Of a stretch of 64,000 nt of DNA, positions 25,707 through 33,895 are shown one piece after another. Under the pieces are notes generated by a model, which saw nothing but the letters and a program-made list of their open reading frames with translations, was not told where the DNA came from and did no database searches. Source of the DNA: Pseudomonas sp. Marseille-Q3773 (lineage in GTDB: Bacteria; Pseudomonadota; Gammaproteobacteria; Pseudomonadales; Pseudomonadaceae); assembly GCF_916618955.1 (NCBI RefSeq), contig NZ_OU745390.1, forward strand, positions 1,116,001-1,180,000, in the 5' to 3' direction. Positions within the stretch are counted from its first letter, which is position 1, and every line of letters starts with the position of its first letter. Made by a program: the position numbers and the translations under genes.

Positions 25707-28204
25707 GGTTTTGCTCCTTTAGAAAATCTGGCTGGATGTGTATACCTTTTACCTGTCGCGGCTGCGTACTGACTTACGCCTCCATTGTGAGTTATCCCGA
25801 GGTGTGCGGTCTGTTTTACAAGCTGCATGGTCCCGCGATTGGTCTGGGAATTATAGTCGTCAACGTGATGCCATACATAGCCCCTAGGAGTTGATTTCTG
25901 ACTCAGTCCTGCTTTGGTGTTTGCTGCCTGCGCATCCAGCGCATAATCCCCAGTATATTCAATGGTTACCACAGGGTTGATATTTTTCTTTGTGTAAAGT
26001 GCATTGCTGTTTCTGTAGTCAAGGCCACCGCTCTGTGTGTGCTCTACACCTGTGAAACCAAGTTCTAGTAATGCAGAAATTGGATCATAGGCTAAGCCTA
26101 ATGGGTCGACGAAACTAATTGAATTGGGAGCATATTGATAAAAATTTATACCGCCGGAAAGCCCTATGGGATCAGGTTGGGTGAAGTGACCAATGCTTGG
26201 GTCGTAAAATCTATATGTGTTGTAATGGAGTCCGATTTCGCGATCGTGATATTGTCCTTGATTTCGTAAATTTTGCTCTCGCAATTCTCTTTGATCTTGC
26301 CATTGCTCTCTACTTTTCCCCCAGCCGCAATAGTCACTGCGCCAGATAGTGCCGCCGCTTTCGTCGGTCAGCTGTTCAGGTTGGCCTGCCAGATTAGTGT
26401 GGAAATGCCGAATGCTTTCTTTTTGGTAACCCCCATCAATTCGAGCCAAAGGCTCATAGCTTTTAGGGTTGGTGTAAACGTATAGACTAGATAGGCAGCT
26501 CTGAATTTCCTGTAATAGGCGTAACCCTTGCCAGTGAAACAGGACTCGCTGACGAGGTTCCGAGTGATCGCTTTGATAAACTTCCTTGCTGATTCGCCTT
26601 CCCAGAGGATCGTATCGGAACATAACACGTTCACGCTTACCGCTGCGGTACTGGTCTACGCATATCAGGCGTTGTTCGGCGTCGTACCCGAAGTGCTGTA
26701 CCCAGTTACTTCCAATCCTCTTTTCGCACAATCGCCCAAATCGGTCATAGCGGTAGCGCTTGTCCTGATAGACCAGCACACGGTTGTGCTTGATCAGGCC
26801 GTGGAGCTTCGGTCCGTCGAATAGGTTGCCGGCCTTGTCGTACTTGAAATCCTCAACCCGTGTCGCTCGCCAGTTGGGGCGAGACTGGTGGGTACTCTGT
26901 AGCTGTTGGTTCGGATCGTAGCCATAACGGTTGCTGCCGGTGTAGCTCTTGCCTGTGTGAGGCGAACGATAAAAATGGCCAATGATCTGCTCAAGGTGCG
27001 CGGCGTCATCAGCTGCAATGTCGCCAAGGCTGCGAAGTTGGGTCTGGGTCAGGACTTCGGCGACAAGATTGTCGCTGGCGTCATATCGATAGGTTTTGTC
27101 CAGTAATGGCAGAACTTCAGCGGGGGCATCGCGGTAGTGGATTGCCTTGCCACTCAAGCGCCCGCTTTTGTCATAACGGGTGCGCGTAATCAGGCTGCCT
27201 TGGGTGCGCATGACTTCGTCATGTACGGCATCACGCTCAAAGTCAGTAATGACCCTGCCGTCCAGGTTGATCTGGTGCAGGTGCCCACTGCCGTAGTAGA
27301 GGTAATTGAGATTGCGTTGATCGGGGAGGGTTAGTGTCTGCAGATTGCCCAACTCGTCGTAGCGGTACTGCAACAGCCCGGCGCTGTTAGTTTCGCTCAA
27401 CAGTTGCCCTGCGGGGTCGTAGGTGTATTCAAGCTGCTGTTCTTCACCCTGATTATTCGTGAAAGTGATGGATAACAGGTTGTCGGCGGCGTCGTAGCTG
27501 TAGTCGGTAATGCCATCCTCGGTGCGCTTGCTCAGCAGGCGGCCGACGGCATCACGTTCGAAGTCGTGGCGAATCGGCGTTGTCCGCGTTGCTGGGGCGT
27601 TCTCGGACAAAGGCGCTTGTTCATGGGGAGAGGGCACGTGGGTGAGGCTGGTGACCCCATCCAGCACGTCGTATTCATAAATGCGACCACTGCCATCCAG
27701 GTCTTCCTGCGCGATTAGGCGGTCCAGCTTGTCCCAGCCAAAGCGATACGACTCATTGTTCTCGTTGGTGAGCTGTAGCAGTCGACCGTAGGCGTCATAG
27801 CGAAATCTTACGCTGTGACCCATGGCGTCCAGCCGTTCGACCATACGCCCGCTGCGGTCGTAGCGAAATTGCAGCTTCTTTTGCGCAGGATCGATGTAGC
27901 GCGTCAGCTGGCCGGCGGTATCAACTTCGTAGCGGTCGATACGGCCATCGGGCCGTTCGCTTTCTATGAGGTAGCCGCGAGCGTCATAGCGGAAGTGGGT
28001 CTGCTCTCCGCGGGCATTGATGCTTTCGCTCAGGCGGCCATGCAAGTCGTAGTGGTACAGCGTCTGGTTGTTGCTGCAGTCGCGATAGCTGAGAAGCTGG
28101 CCACGGGTGTTCCAAGCCAGGTGCTTGGTCTTTTCGAGGGCATCGGTGACGCGGGTAACACGACCTTCCGGGTTGTATTGATACTGTGGATGGCGCGTCA
28201 GCAC
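25697..28204 (-). CDS. Orphan Rhs fragment with C-terminal WHH-type nuclease toxin
   Basis: 835 residues comprising about the second half of an Rhs core plus a variable tip. It lacks the N-terminal PAAR and membrane regions; a stop codon lies directly before its GTG. The core (YQYNPEGRVTRVTDALEKTK onward) is nearly identical to the long Rhs. The core ends at SFVDPLGLAYDP, and the tip of about 130 residues holds TPRGYVWHHVDDYNSQTNRG, then MQLVKQTAHLGITHNGG, the HNH/EndoVII fold with a WHH signature. Alone it probably cannot be loaded on VgrG. It may act as a silent tip reservoir that recombines into the full-length gene. Confidence 0.85.
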   Translation of the reverse strand: MLTRHPQYQYNPEGRVTRVTDALEKTKHLAWNTRGQLLSYRDCSNNQTLYHYDLHGRLSESINARGEQTHFRYDARGYLIESERPDGRIDRYEVDTAGQLTRYIDPAQKKLQFRYDRSGRMVERLDAMGHSVRFRYDAYGRLLQLTNENNESYRFGWDKLDRLIAQEDLDGSGRIYEYDVLDGVTSLTHVPSPHEQAPLSENAPATRTTPIRHDFERDAVGRLLSKRTEDGITDYSYDAADNLLSITFTNNQGEEQQLEYTYDPAGQLLSETNSAGLLQYRYDELGNLQTLTLPDQRNLNYLYYGSGHLHQINLDGRVITDFERDAVHDEVMRTQGSLITRTRYDKSGRLSGKAIHYRDAPAEVLPLLDKTYRYDASDNLVAEVLTQTQLRSLGDIAADDAAHLEQIIGHFYRSPHTGKSYTGSNRYGYDPNQQLQSTHQSRPNWRATRVEDFKYDKAGNLFDGPKLHGLIKHNRVLVYQDKRYRYDRFGRLCEKRIGSNWVQHFGYDAEQRLICVDQYRSGKRERVMFRYDPLGRRISKEVYQSDHSEPRQRVLFHWQGLRLLQEIQSCLSSLYVYTNPKSYEPLARIDGGYQKESIRHFHTNLAGQPEQLTDESGGTIWRSDYCGWGKSREQWQDQRELREQNLRNQGQYHDREIGLHYNTYRFYDPSIGHFTQPDPIGLSGGINFYQYAPNSISFVDPLGLAYDPISALLELGFTGVEHTQSGGLDYRNSNALYTKKNINPVVTIEYTGDYALDAQAANTKAGLSQKSTPRGYVWHHVDDYNSQTNRGTMQLVKQTAHLGITHNGGVSQYAAATGKRYTHPARFSKGAKPCP
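27071..28188. repeat. Rhs core direct repeat, copy B
   Basis: About 1.1 kb that aligns without gaps to 30121-31238 at a constant offset of 3050 bp, with only scattered substitutions. It ends abruptly at 28188, where the two copies diverge after TTGATACTGTG. A third, partial copy is at 24303-24945. Confidence 0.92.
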
Positions 28205-28368
28205 CTACTGAGCGCTGAGGGTGGGGTGCGCCTGCAGCATCCACGAACCAGGGCAATGCCCTGGTTTGGAGGCGATCGATGCCTGAAAAATCGACTTTGC
28301 TGCGTCAAGAAGTTGCTTATTGCAGCTCGGGGAGATTTGTTAGAGTTTTTCCGGTACAGCAACTTTGG
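28205..28368. other. Unassigned spacer between the two Rhs/immunity modules
   Basis: 164 bp between the immunity gene of the long Rhs and the truncated rhs fragment. It contains a small palindrome (CCAGGGCAATGCCCTGG, 28250-28266). I find no coding frame or recognisable IS end. It is the breakpoint where the orphan tip lost its upstream half. Confidence 0.5.
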
Positions 28369-28800
28369 TCATGAGGGCTTGGTTTCAGTGAATATTTTTT
28401 CGATTTCCCTTGCGTATTGCCTGGGGTAGGGTATTCGGATCTTTGTTATGTATTCTGATAGTTCGCTTTTTCTTTTCGATATCATATAGTATTCAATAGT
28501 GTGGCCGATTGGGAAGTTTGCCTTGGGGGCGTGATTGATTATATTGTCTCTGCCTCCGTTTGGTTCTCTGTAGGTGGCTTGTTTTTTTACGATGTAGGCA
28601 ATTAAATGTTTTTGGTGGTTTGATATGATGTGCAGTAAGTCTTCGCAAGAAAGCGAGGCATGTTGCATCCATTTTTCCGTTAGATTTATAATGGTTTCAT
28701 GAACTTTTGAACTTCTGTCTATTTTCTCGGGGATGTGCTTGTCTAGGTCGTCAAGAAATGTTGTGTAGGTGTCGGACTGCATAAGTTCTGAAAGTTTCAT
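28369..28800 (-). CDS. Putative immunity protein of the full-length Rhs toxin
   Basis: 143 residues, AT-rich, no signal peptide or membrane segment, so cytoplasmic. The N-terminal part is helical and charged (MKLSELMQSDTYTTFLDDLD). I recognise no family. The ATG at 28798-28800 directly abuts the rhs TAA, and its AAGGA ribosome site lies inside the last rhs codons. This tight coupling to the toxin tip is the hallmark of a cognate immunity gene. Function is inferred from position only. Confidence 0.7.
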   Translation of the reverse strand: MKLSELMQSDTYTTFLDDLDKHIPEKIDRSSKVHETIINLTEKWMQHASLSCEDLLHIISNHQKHLIAYIVKKQATYREPNGGRDNIINHAPKANFPIGHTIEYYMISKRKSELSEYITKIRIPYPRQYAREIEKIFTETKPS

Positions 28801-31800
28801 TTAAAATCCTTTGTAATTGCTTAGATCTTGCAGTACCTCAATTAACTCACTCCCTGGGTGTCTGTAGGGATCTTTGGCTGCATGCTCCCAAGGTGTTACT
28901 TTTTCAAGGTTGTATGGGGTGTGAATGTGTTTGCCGTCGCGTTGAGGCCAGTGGCGGTGGTTTAGCTCGATCGAGACGTTTCTAGTTCTTTCCTCTTGGG
29001 TTTTGAAATAAAACTCTCTGACTCGAATCCGTGGGGCAAGGCCTAGGCGCATTCTAAACATATTCACTGATGAATACATGCCCTTTGGTGCTGCTTTAGC
29101 CTCTGCTCTCCAATATTTGCGCCTTGCAGATGGCCAGCATGTAAGTCCTAGTGGATCGATCCAGCTGAGTGGATTTGGCGCATACTGGAAAAAGTTCAGC
29201 CCCCCCACCAAGCCTACAGGGTCAACTTGAGTGAAACAGCCTACGTCAGGGTCATAATATCTAAATGTGTTATAGTGCAGTCCCGTCTCACGGTCAAGGT
29301 ACTGTCCTTGATGTCGTAAGTTTTGCTCACGGCCATGCCGTGGATCGTGCCACTCATCGCGTGTGCTACCCCACCCATGATAATCGCTGCGCCAAATCGT
29401 ATGGCCATGCTCATCCGTTAGTTGTTCGGGTAGCCCGGCCAAGTTGGTGTGATAATACTGTATTTTTTCTTTGGTTGGTTTTCCTTCTATTCGTGCTATT
29501 GGCTCGTAGCTGCTCGAGTTTGCATAGACATACAGACTGGGTAGCCCATTCTGTATTTCCTGTAGCAAGCGCAACCCCTGCCAGTGGTAGAGTGTCTGGA
29601 ATGTCGGCCTGGATTCGCCTTGCTTGTAAATGGCCTTGCTTATCCGGCGGCCTAGCAGATCGTAGCCGAACACAATGCGCTCGACCTCACCATATCCCTC
29701 CTGCACCATGCACACCAGTCTCTGTTCGGCGTCATACTCGAAGCGCTGCACTCGATGGCTGCCGATTCGCTTCTCGCATAAGCGGCCAAAGCCGTCATAG
29801 CGGTAACGCTTATCTTGATAAACGAGGACACGGTTGTGCTTGATCAGGCCGTTGAGCTTCGGTCCGTCGAATATGTTTCCGGCCTTGTCGTACTTATAGT
29901 CCTCGACCTGTGTCGCCTGCCAGTTAGGGCGTGACTGCTGGACGGTCTGAAGTTGTTCGTTGGGATCGTAGCCATATCGATTTCTGCCCGAGTAGCTTCT
30001 GCCTGTGTGGGGCAGGTTGTGGAATCGGCCAATTATTTTTTCGAGGTCGGCATGTTCATCGTTGGCAGCGCAGGACATGCCTTTGCGCTGGGTCTGAGTC
30101 AGCACTTCGGCGACAAGGTTGTCGCTGGCGTCATAACGATAGGTTTTGTCCAGTAATGGCAGAACTTCAGCGGGGGCATCGCGGTAGTGGATTGCCTTGC
30201 CACTCAAGCGCCCGCTTTTGTCATAACGGGTGCGCGTAATCAGGCTGCCTTGGGTGCGCATGACTTCGTCATGTACGGCATCACGCTCAAAGTCAGTAAT
30301 GACCCTGCCGTCCAGGTTGATCTGGTGCAGGTGCCCACTGCCGTAGTAAAGGTAATTGAGATTGCGTTGATCGGGGAGGGTGAGTGTCTGCAGGTTGCCC
30401 AACTCGTCGTAGCGGTACTGCAACAGCCCGGCGCTGTTAGTTTCGCTCAACAATTGCCCTACGGGGTCGTAGCTGTATTCAAGCTGCTGTTTTTCGCCTT
30501 GACTATTGGTGAAAGTGATGGACAGTAGATTGTCGGCGGCGTCGTAGCTGTAGTCGGTAATGCCATCCTCGGTGCGCTTGCTCAGCAGGCGGCCGACGGC
30601 ATCACGTTCGAAGTCGTGGCGAATCGGCGTTGTCCGCGTTGCTGGGGCGTTCTCGGACAATGGCGCTTGTTCATGGGGAGAGGGCACGAGGGTGAGGCTG
30701 GTGACCCCATCCAGCACGTCGTATTCATAAATGCGACCACTGCCATCCAGGTCTTCCTGCGCGATTAGGCGGTCCAGCTTGTCCCAGCCAAAGCGATACG
30801 ACTCATTGTTCTCGTTGGTGAGCTGTAGCAGTCGACCGTAGGCGTCATAGCGAAATCTTACGCTGTGACCCATGGCGTCCAGCCGTTCGACCATACGCCC
30901 GCTGCGGTCGTAGCGAAATTGCAGCTTCTTTTGCGCAGGATCGATGTAGCGCGTCAGCTGGCCGGCGGTATCAACTTCGTAGCGGTCGATACGGCCATCG
31001 GGCCGTTCGCTTTCTATGAGGTAGCCGCGAGCGTCATAGCGGAAGTGGGTCTGCTCTCCGCGGGCATTGATGCTTTCGCTCAGGCGGCCATGCAAGTCGT
31101 AGTGGTACAGCGTCTGGTTGTTGCTGCAGTCGCGATAGCTGAGAAGCTGGCCACGGGTGTTCCAAGCCAGGTGCTTGGTCTTTTCGAGGGCATCGGTGAC
31201 GCGGGTAACACGACCTTCCGGGTTGTATTGATACTGTGTGCTCCGGCCCAGTGGGTCCTGCTCCCACAGCAAATTGCCATGAGCATCGTAGCCGTAGCGC
31301 CGGGTACGTCCTGCTCCGTCTGTGACCTGAACGGGCAAGGCCCAGTGGCGCAGATAGCTTATGCGTTCGCTTCGCCCAAGCGGGTCACGTGTCTCGATCA
31401 GACGCCCGATATCGTCATAGCTGTATCCCCACTCGCCGCCCTGTGGATCAGTTCGTTTGACCAACTGGCCGGCGACGATCTCTGCTTGCCAGCAGTTCCC
31501 AAGTGCATCGACATGCTTGTAAACGTCGTACAGCGGGCCCCAGAAATAGCGGTCTATACGTCCCAGTCCGTCTGTTACGAGGGTTTCGCCTTCTTCGAGG
31601 TTGTACTCGAACTTGTACTCCTCCCCATCGCTACCCCAGTGACGAACCACCCGCCATTCGTGGTCAGGTTGCGGCTCAAGCAAAGGTGGCAGGCGATAGG
31701 GTGTGCCGTCCGCCCGCCTCGGCGTAGGGCGTTTTTCAGGAATGGTGTAGCGTGCCCACTCGTACTCACGGACGGCCCCGCTGGCCAATTGGTGACGCTT

Positions 31801-33363
31801 CAGATAGCCCTCTTTGGTATAGCTGAAGTGGCGCACAGCCTGGCCCGTTGCATCCAGAACTTCTTGCAACTGCCCACTGTCGGTATAGCCGTAGCTGACC
31901 AGCAGCTCGTTCCGCTCGATAGCGGGCTCACCGTTATTTGACAGGAAGAGCCGCGACACCTTGCATACGCGCCTTGCATGCGCAGCATCATAGTGAAGCT
32001 GGACAACCGTCTGGCCGTACTTGTCATAGAGTGCTTGCAGGCGACCTTGTTTGTCGTAAAGCACATCTATGTAATTGAGATTGCGGTCGCTCAGCCTGAT
32101 GAGTCTTGAACGACTGGGCTCGTGCGGGTCGACATCAAAAACCTTGTAGCGCCCCTCATGAATGTCCTCGACAACTGTTTGGCCATCCTCCAACTGGAAG
32201 AACGCCAAGCCGTCCACAACACTGACAAAGGCATCGCCGGCGCGCAGGCGCCCGAGTTCCAGGCGATTGCCTTCTTCATCGACGTAGATCCACAACTCGC
32301 CGCCTTCAGGATGCGGGATGCGGACCAGCTCAACTTCATAAGGAACACTCCAGCCCTTTCCGAACAGGCCGCCGGTGCGTAAATCTCTACTGTCGTAACT
32401 ACGAGCCCATTGGATTCCCAGCAAGCCAGGTAAGTTGAAATCAACATCCTCTGGACCGTCCTGGAACTTGCTACCCGTGGCCACCGCAACGGGGTTGCCC
32501 AATTTGCAACCTTTGATGCGCCCAAAACGTCGTGAAATAAGTATCCCCGCAATAATCCCGGTAAACATCGCAACCTTGCTCTTGCCATTGCGAATATCCC
32601 GAACCGTCGCTGTCCCGCCGCCAATGCGCACATTGGGCGATACTTTCTCATTCACATCGATCGTGGCATCGCAGGTGGTCTTGTCACCCGATCGCGCTGC
32701 AGGCTGGCCGTTGATGAAGACTTTGTCCGACCCTTGCGCAATATGGTTTTCGGGCAGAGGCGGGTGGCGGCTGCATGAAATCTTGTCCTGCTCTTTGGAT
32801 TCCGCGCCAGGGTCCTTTGGTGTAGTGACGGGCGGGTTGAAGATGTCGCGTATCGCCATGCCCAGCCCCACCACCGGGAGCAGGTAGGGCACCGCCGCCA
32901 TGGCCATGGAACCCACGTTCTCCAGAATCGAAGGCTCTGCTTGCTCTGCGTCGGCCGCTCCCCCTCCTGGTGGCCCTGTGATACCGGCTGCGCGAGCGGC
33001 GGGCTTGCTGTTGACGAACACGTTGTGTGACCCGCTTTCGATCTTTCCGTAGGGATCGGGTGCATCCACGCTGTTGCCAAGGCTGTCGCAGAAGGTGGAG
33101 ATGGCATCGCCGACAGTCTGGTCTTCACCGACCGAAAGGGTGCTCATTGCACCGACCGCCACCCCCGCAACGGCGGCGATGGCGATGCCAGCTGCGCCCC
33201 CCGTCGCGACAGTACCGACAACGGCCAGGCTGATAGCGGCAGCAACGGCGGCGGTGGCTGCGGCATAAATGACGGCCTCTGCAACTGCACTGACCATTTC
33301 GGCGATCAGGGACGGATGCAATATTTCATCGCCCATGCGGGCGGCGTGAACGATCTGTGCCAT
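28801..33363 (-). CDS. rhs: Full-length PAAR-Rhs effector with C-terminal HNH nuclease
   Basis: 1520-residue T6SS effector. Residues about 20-75 are hydrophobic (AVIYAAATAAVAAAISLAVV), the helices normally bound by an Eag chaperone. Two PAAR/DUF4150-like segments follow: GSHNVFVNSKPAARAAG and GSDKVFINGQPAARSGDKTT. The YD-repeat shell spans roughly 290-1390 and closes with YAPNPLSWIDPLGLT. The toxin tip, about 120 residues, has the His/Asn-rich nuclease motif IELNHRHWPQRDGKHI, then NLEKVTPWEHAAKDPYRH, an HNH-type DNase pattern. The ATG at 33361-33363 is preferred over the TTG three codons earlier. Gene order vgrG-eag-rhs-immunity shows delivery on VgrG. Confidence 0.9.
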   Translation of the reverse strand: MAQIVHAARMGDEILHPSLIAEMVSAVAEAVIYAAATAAVAAAISLAVVGTVATGGAAGIAIAAVAGVAVGAMSTLSVGEDQTVGDAISTFCDSLGNSVDAPDPYGKIESGSHNVFVNSKPAARAAGITGPPGGGAADAEQAEPSILENVGSMAMAAVPYLLPVVGLGMAIRDIFNPPVTTPKDPGAESKEQDKISCSRHPPLPENHIAQGSDKVFINGQPAARSGDKTTCDATIDVNEKVSPNVRIGGGTATVRDIRNGKSKVAMFTGIIAGILISRRFGRIKGCKLGNPVAVATGSKFQDGPEDVDFNLPGLLGIQWARSYDSRDLRTGGLFGKGWSVPYEVELVRIPHPEGGELWIYVDEEGNRLELGRLRAGDAFVSVVDGLAFFQLEDGQTVVEDIHEGRYKVFDVDPHEPSRSRLIRLSDRNLNYIDVLYDKQGRLQALYDKYGQTVVQLHYDAAHARRVCKVSRLFLSNNGEPAIERNELLVSYGYTDSGQLQEVLDATGQAVRHFSYTKEGYLKRHQLASGAVREYEWARYTIPEKRPTPRRADGTPYRLPPLLEPQPDHEWRVVRHWGSDGEEYKFEYNLEEGETLVTDGLGRIDRYFWGPLYDVYKHVDALGNCWQAEIVAGQLVKRTDPQGGEWGYSYDDIGRLIETRDPLGRSERISYLRHWALPVQVTDGAGRTRRYGYDAHGNLLWEQDPLGRSTQYQYNPEGRVTRVTDALEKTKHLAWNTRGQLLSYRDCSNNQTLYHYDLHGRLSESINARGEQTHFRYDARGYLIESERPDGRIDRYEVDTAGQLTRYIDPAQKKLQFRYDRSGRMVERLDAMGHSVRFRYDAYGRLLQLTNENNESYRFGWDKLDRLIAQEDLDGSGRIYEYDVLDGVTSLTLVPSPHEQAPLSENAPATRTTPIRHDFERDAVGRLLSKRTEDGITDYSYDAADNLLSITFTNSQGEKQQLEYSYDPVGQLLSETNSAGLLQYRYDELGNLQTLTLPDQRNLNYLYYGSGHLHQINLDGRVITDFERDAVHDEVMRTQGSLITRTRYDKSGRLSGKAIHYRDAPAEVLPLLDKTYRYDASDNLVAEVLTQTQRKGMSCAANDEHADLEKIIGRFHNLPHTGRSYSGRNRYGYDPNEQLQTVQQSRPNWQATQVEDYKYDKAGNIFDGPKLNGLIKHNRVLVYQDKRYRYDGFGRLCEKRIGSHRVQRFEYDAEQRLVCMVQEGYGEVERIVFGYDLLGRRISKAIYKQGESRPTFQTLYHWQGLRLLQEIQNGLPSLYVYANSSSYEPIARIEGKPTKEKIQYYHTNLAGLPEQLTDEHGHTIWRSDYHGWGSTRDEWHDPRHGREQNLRHQGQYLDRETGLHYNTFRYYDPDVGCFTQVDPVGLVGGLNFFQYAPNPLSWIDPLGLTCWPSARRKYWRAEAKAAPKGMYSSVNMFRMRLGLAPRIRVREFYFKTQEERTRNVSIELNHRHWPQRDGKHIHTPYNLEKVTPWEHAAKDPYRHPGSELIEVLQDLSNYKGF
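30121..31238. repeat. Rhs core direct repeat, copy C (in the full-length gene)
   Basis: The counterpart of 27071-28188 at an offset of 3050 bp, gap-free. Part of it also matches 24303-24945 in the rhs remnant. Such repeats allow RecA-dependent exchange of toxin tips. Confidence 0.92.
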
Positions 33364-33415
33364 GGCTTGCAAGCTCCAAAAGTTCTGAATGAGGTTGACC
33401 TGGGTGCTGAAGGGG

Positions 33416-33847
33416 TCAGGTGAATCGGAGCTCTTGCTTGATTGCGCGCCAGTGCTCGATGTCGTCGCTGCTCAAAGGGCTTGGCTTGCTGTAGTTGATC
33501 ACCAGCAGCCGGTGCTGACCTGGAATCATGCAGGCGGCCTGGAGCTGGAAATTGGGCTTGTCCCCCACTTTGAATTCAATGGCCATTTCGCGGGCTTCGA
33601 CGGAGTGTTCACCGCCCCCCAAACGCGCGATCTTCGTGGGCGTGATGGTCATTGCCCCGGACTTTTTTCGCAGCATCCGCAGCTGGTCATCGATGGCTTG
33701 GTCCAGGGTCTTGTCATTGGCGACAGGGCTGCGCGCCATTACCAATGTGGTGTCTCGGGCACGAAAGCGCAGCATGTTGAGCGTGAGGTCTTCAGGTGCT
33801 TCCTCGCCTAGATTGAGGATCAGGTCGTGAGTCAGGTATTCCGTCAT
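33416..33847 (-). CDS. eagR: Eag (DUF1795/DcrB-fold) chaperone for the Rhs effector
   Basis: 143-residue cytoplasmic protein of the DUF1795/DcrB-like family (APEDLTLNMLRFRARDTTLV, KTLDQAIDDQLRML, FKVGDKPNFQLQAACMIPGQ). Eag chaperones bind and shield the N-terminal transmembrane helices of PAAR-Rhs effectors until loading onto VgrG. Its place between vgrG and a Rhs protein with N-terminal hydrophobic helices fits this role exactly. Symbol by family convention. Confidence 0.87.
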   Translation of the reverse strand: MTEYLTHDLILNLGEEAPEDLTLNMLRFRARDTTLVMARSPVANDKTLDQAIDDQLRMLRKKSGAMTITPTKIARLGGGEHSVEAREMAIEFKVGDKPNFQLQAACMIPGQHRLLVINYSKPSPLSSDDIEHWRAIKQELRFT

Positions 33848-33895
33848 TGCGGGAGTCCTTTCAGGAGGTCTTTACGTACGGGAAAGTGCAAGCAG

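Noticed and set aside
28205..28368. IS remnant at the break of the orphan rhs
   Set aside because: No terminal repeats, target duplication or transposase sequence could be recognised.
23992..31240. Repeat array considered as CRISPR
   Set aside because: Repeats are kilobase-long coding Rhs cores with YD motifs, not short repeats with spacers.
26906..31941. Plus-strand frames repeated across the rhs copies (for example near 27815 and 30865)
   Set aside because: They recur only because the Rhs core repeats; they are antisense to real coding sequence and match no family.
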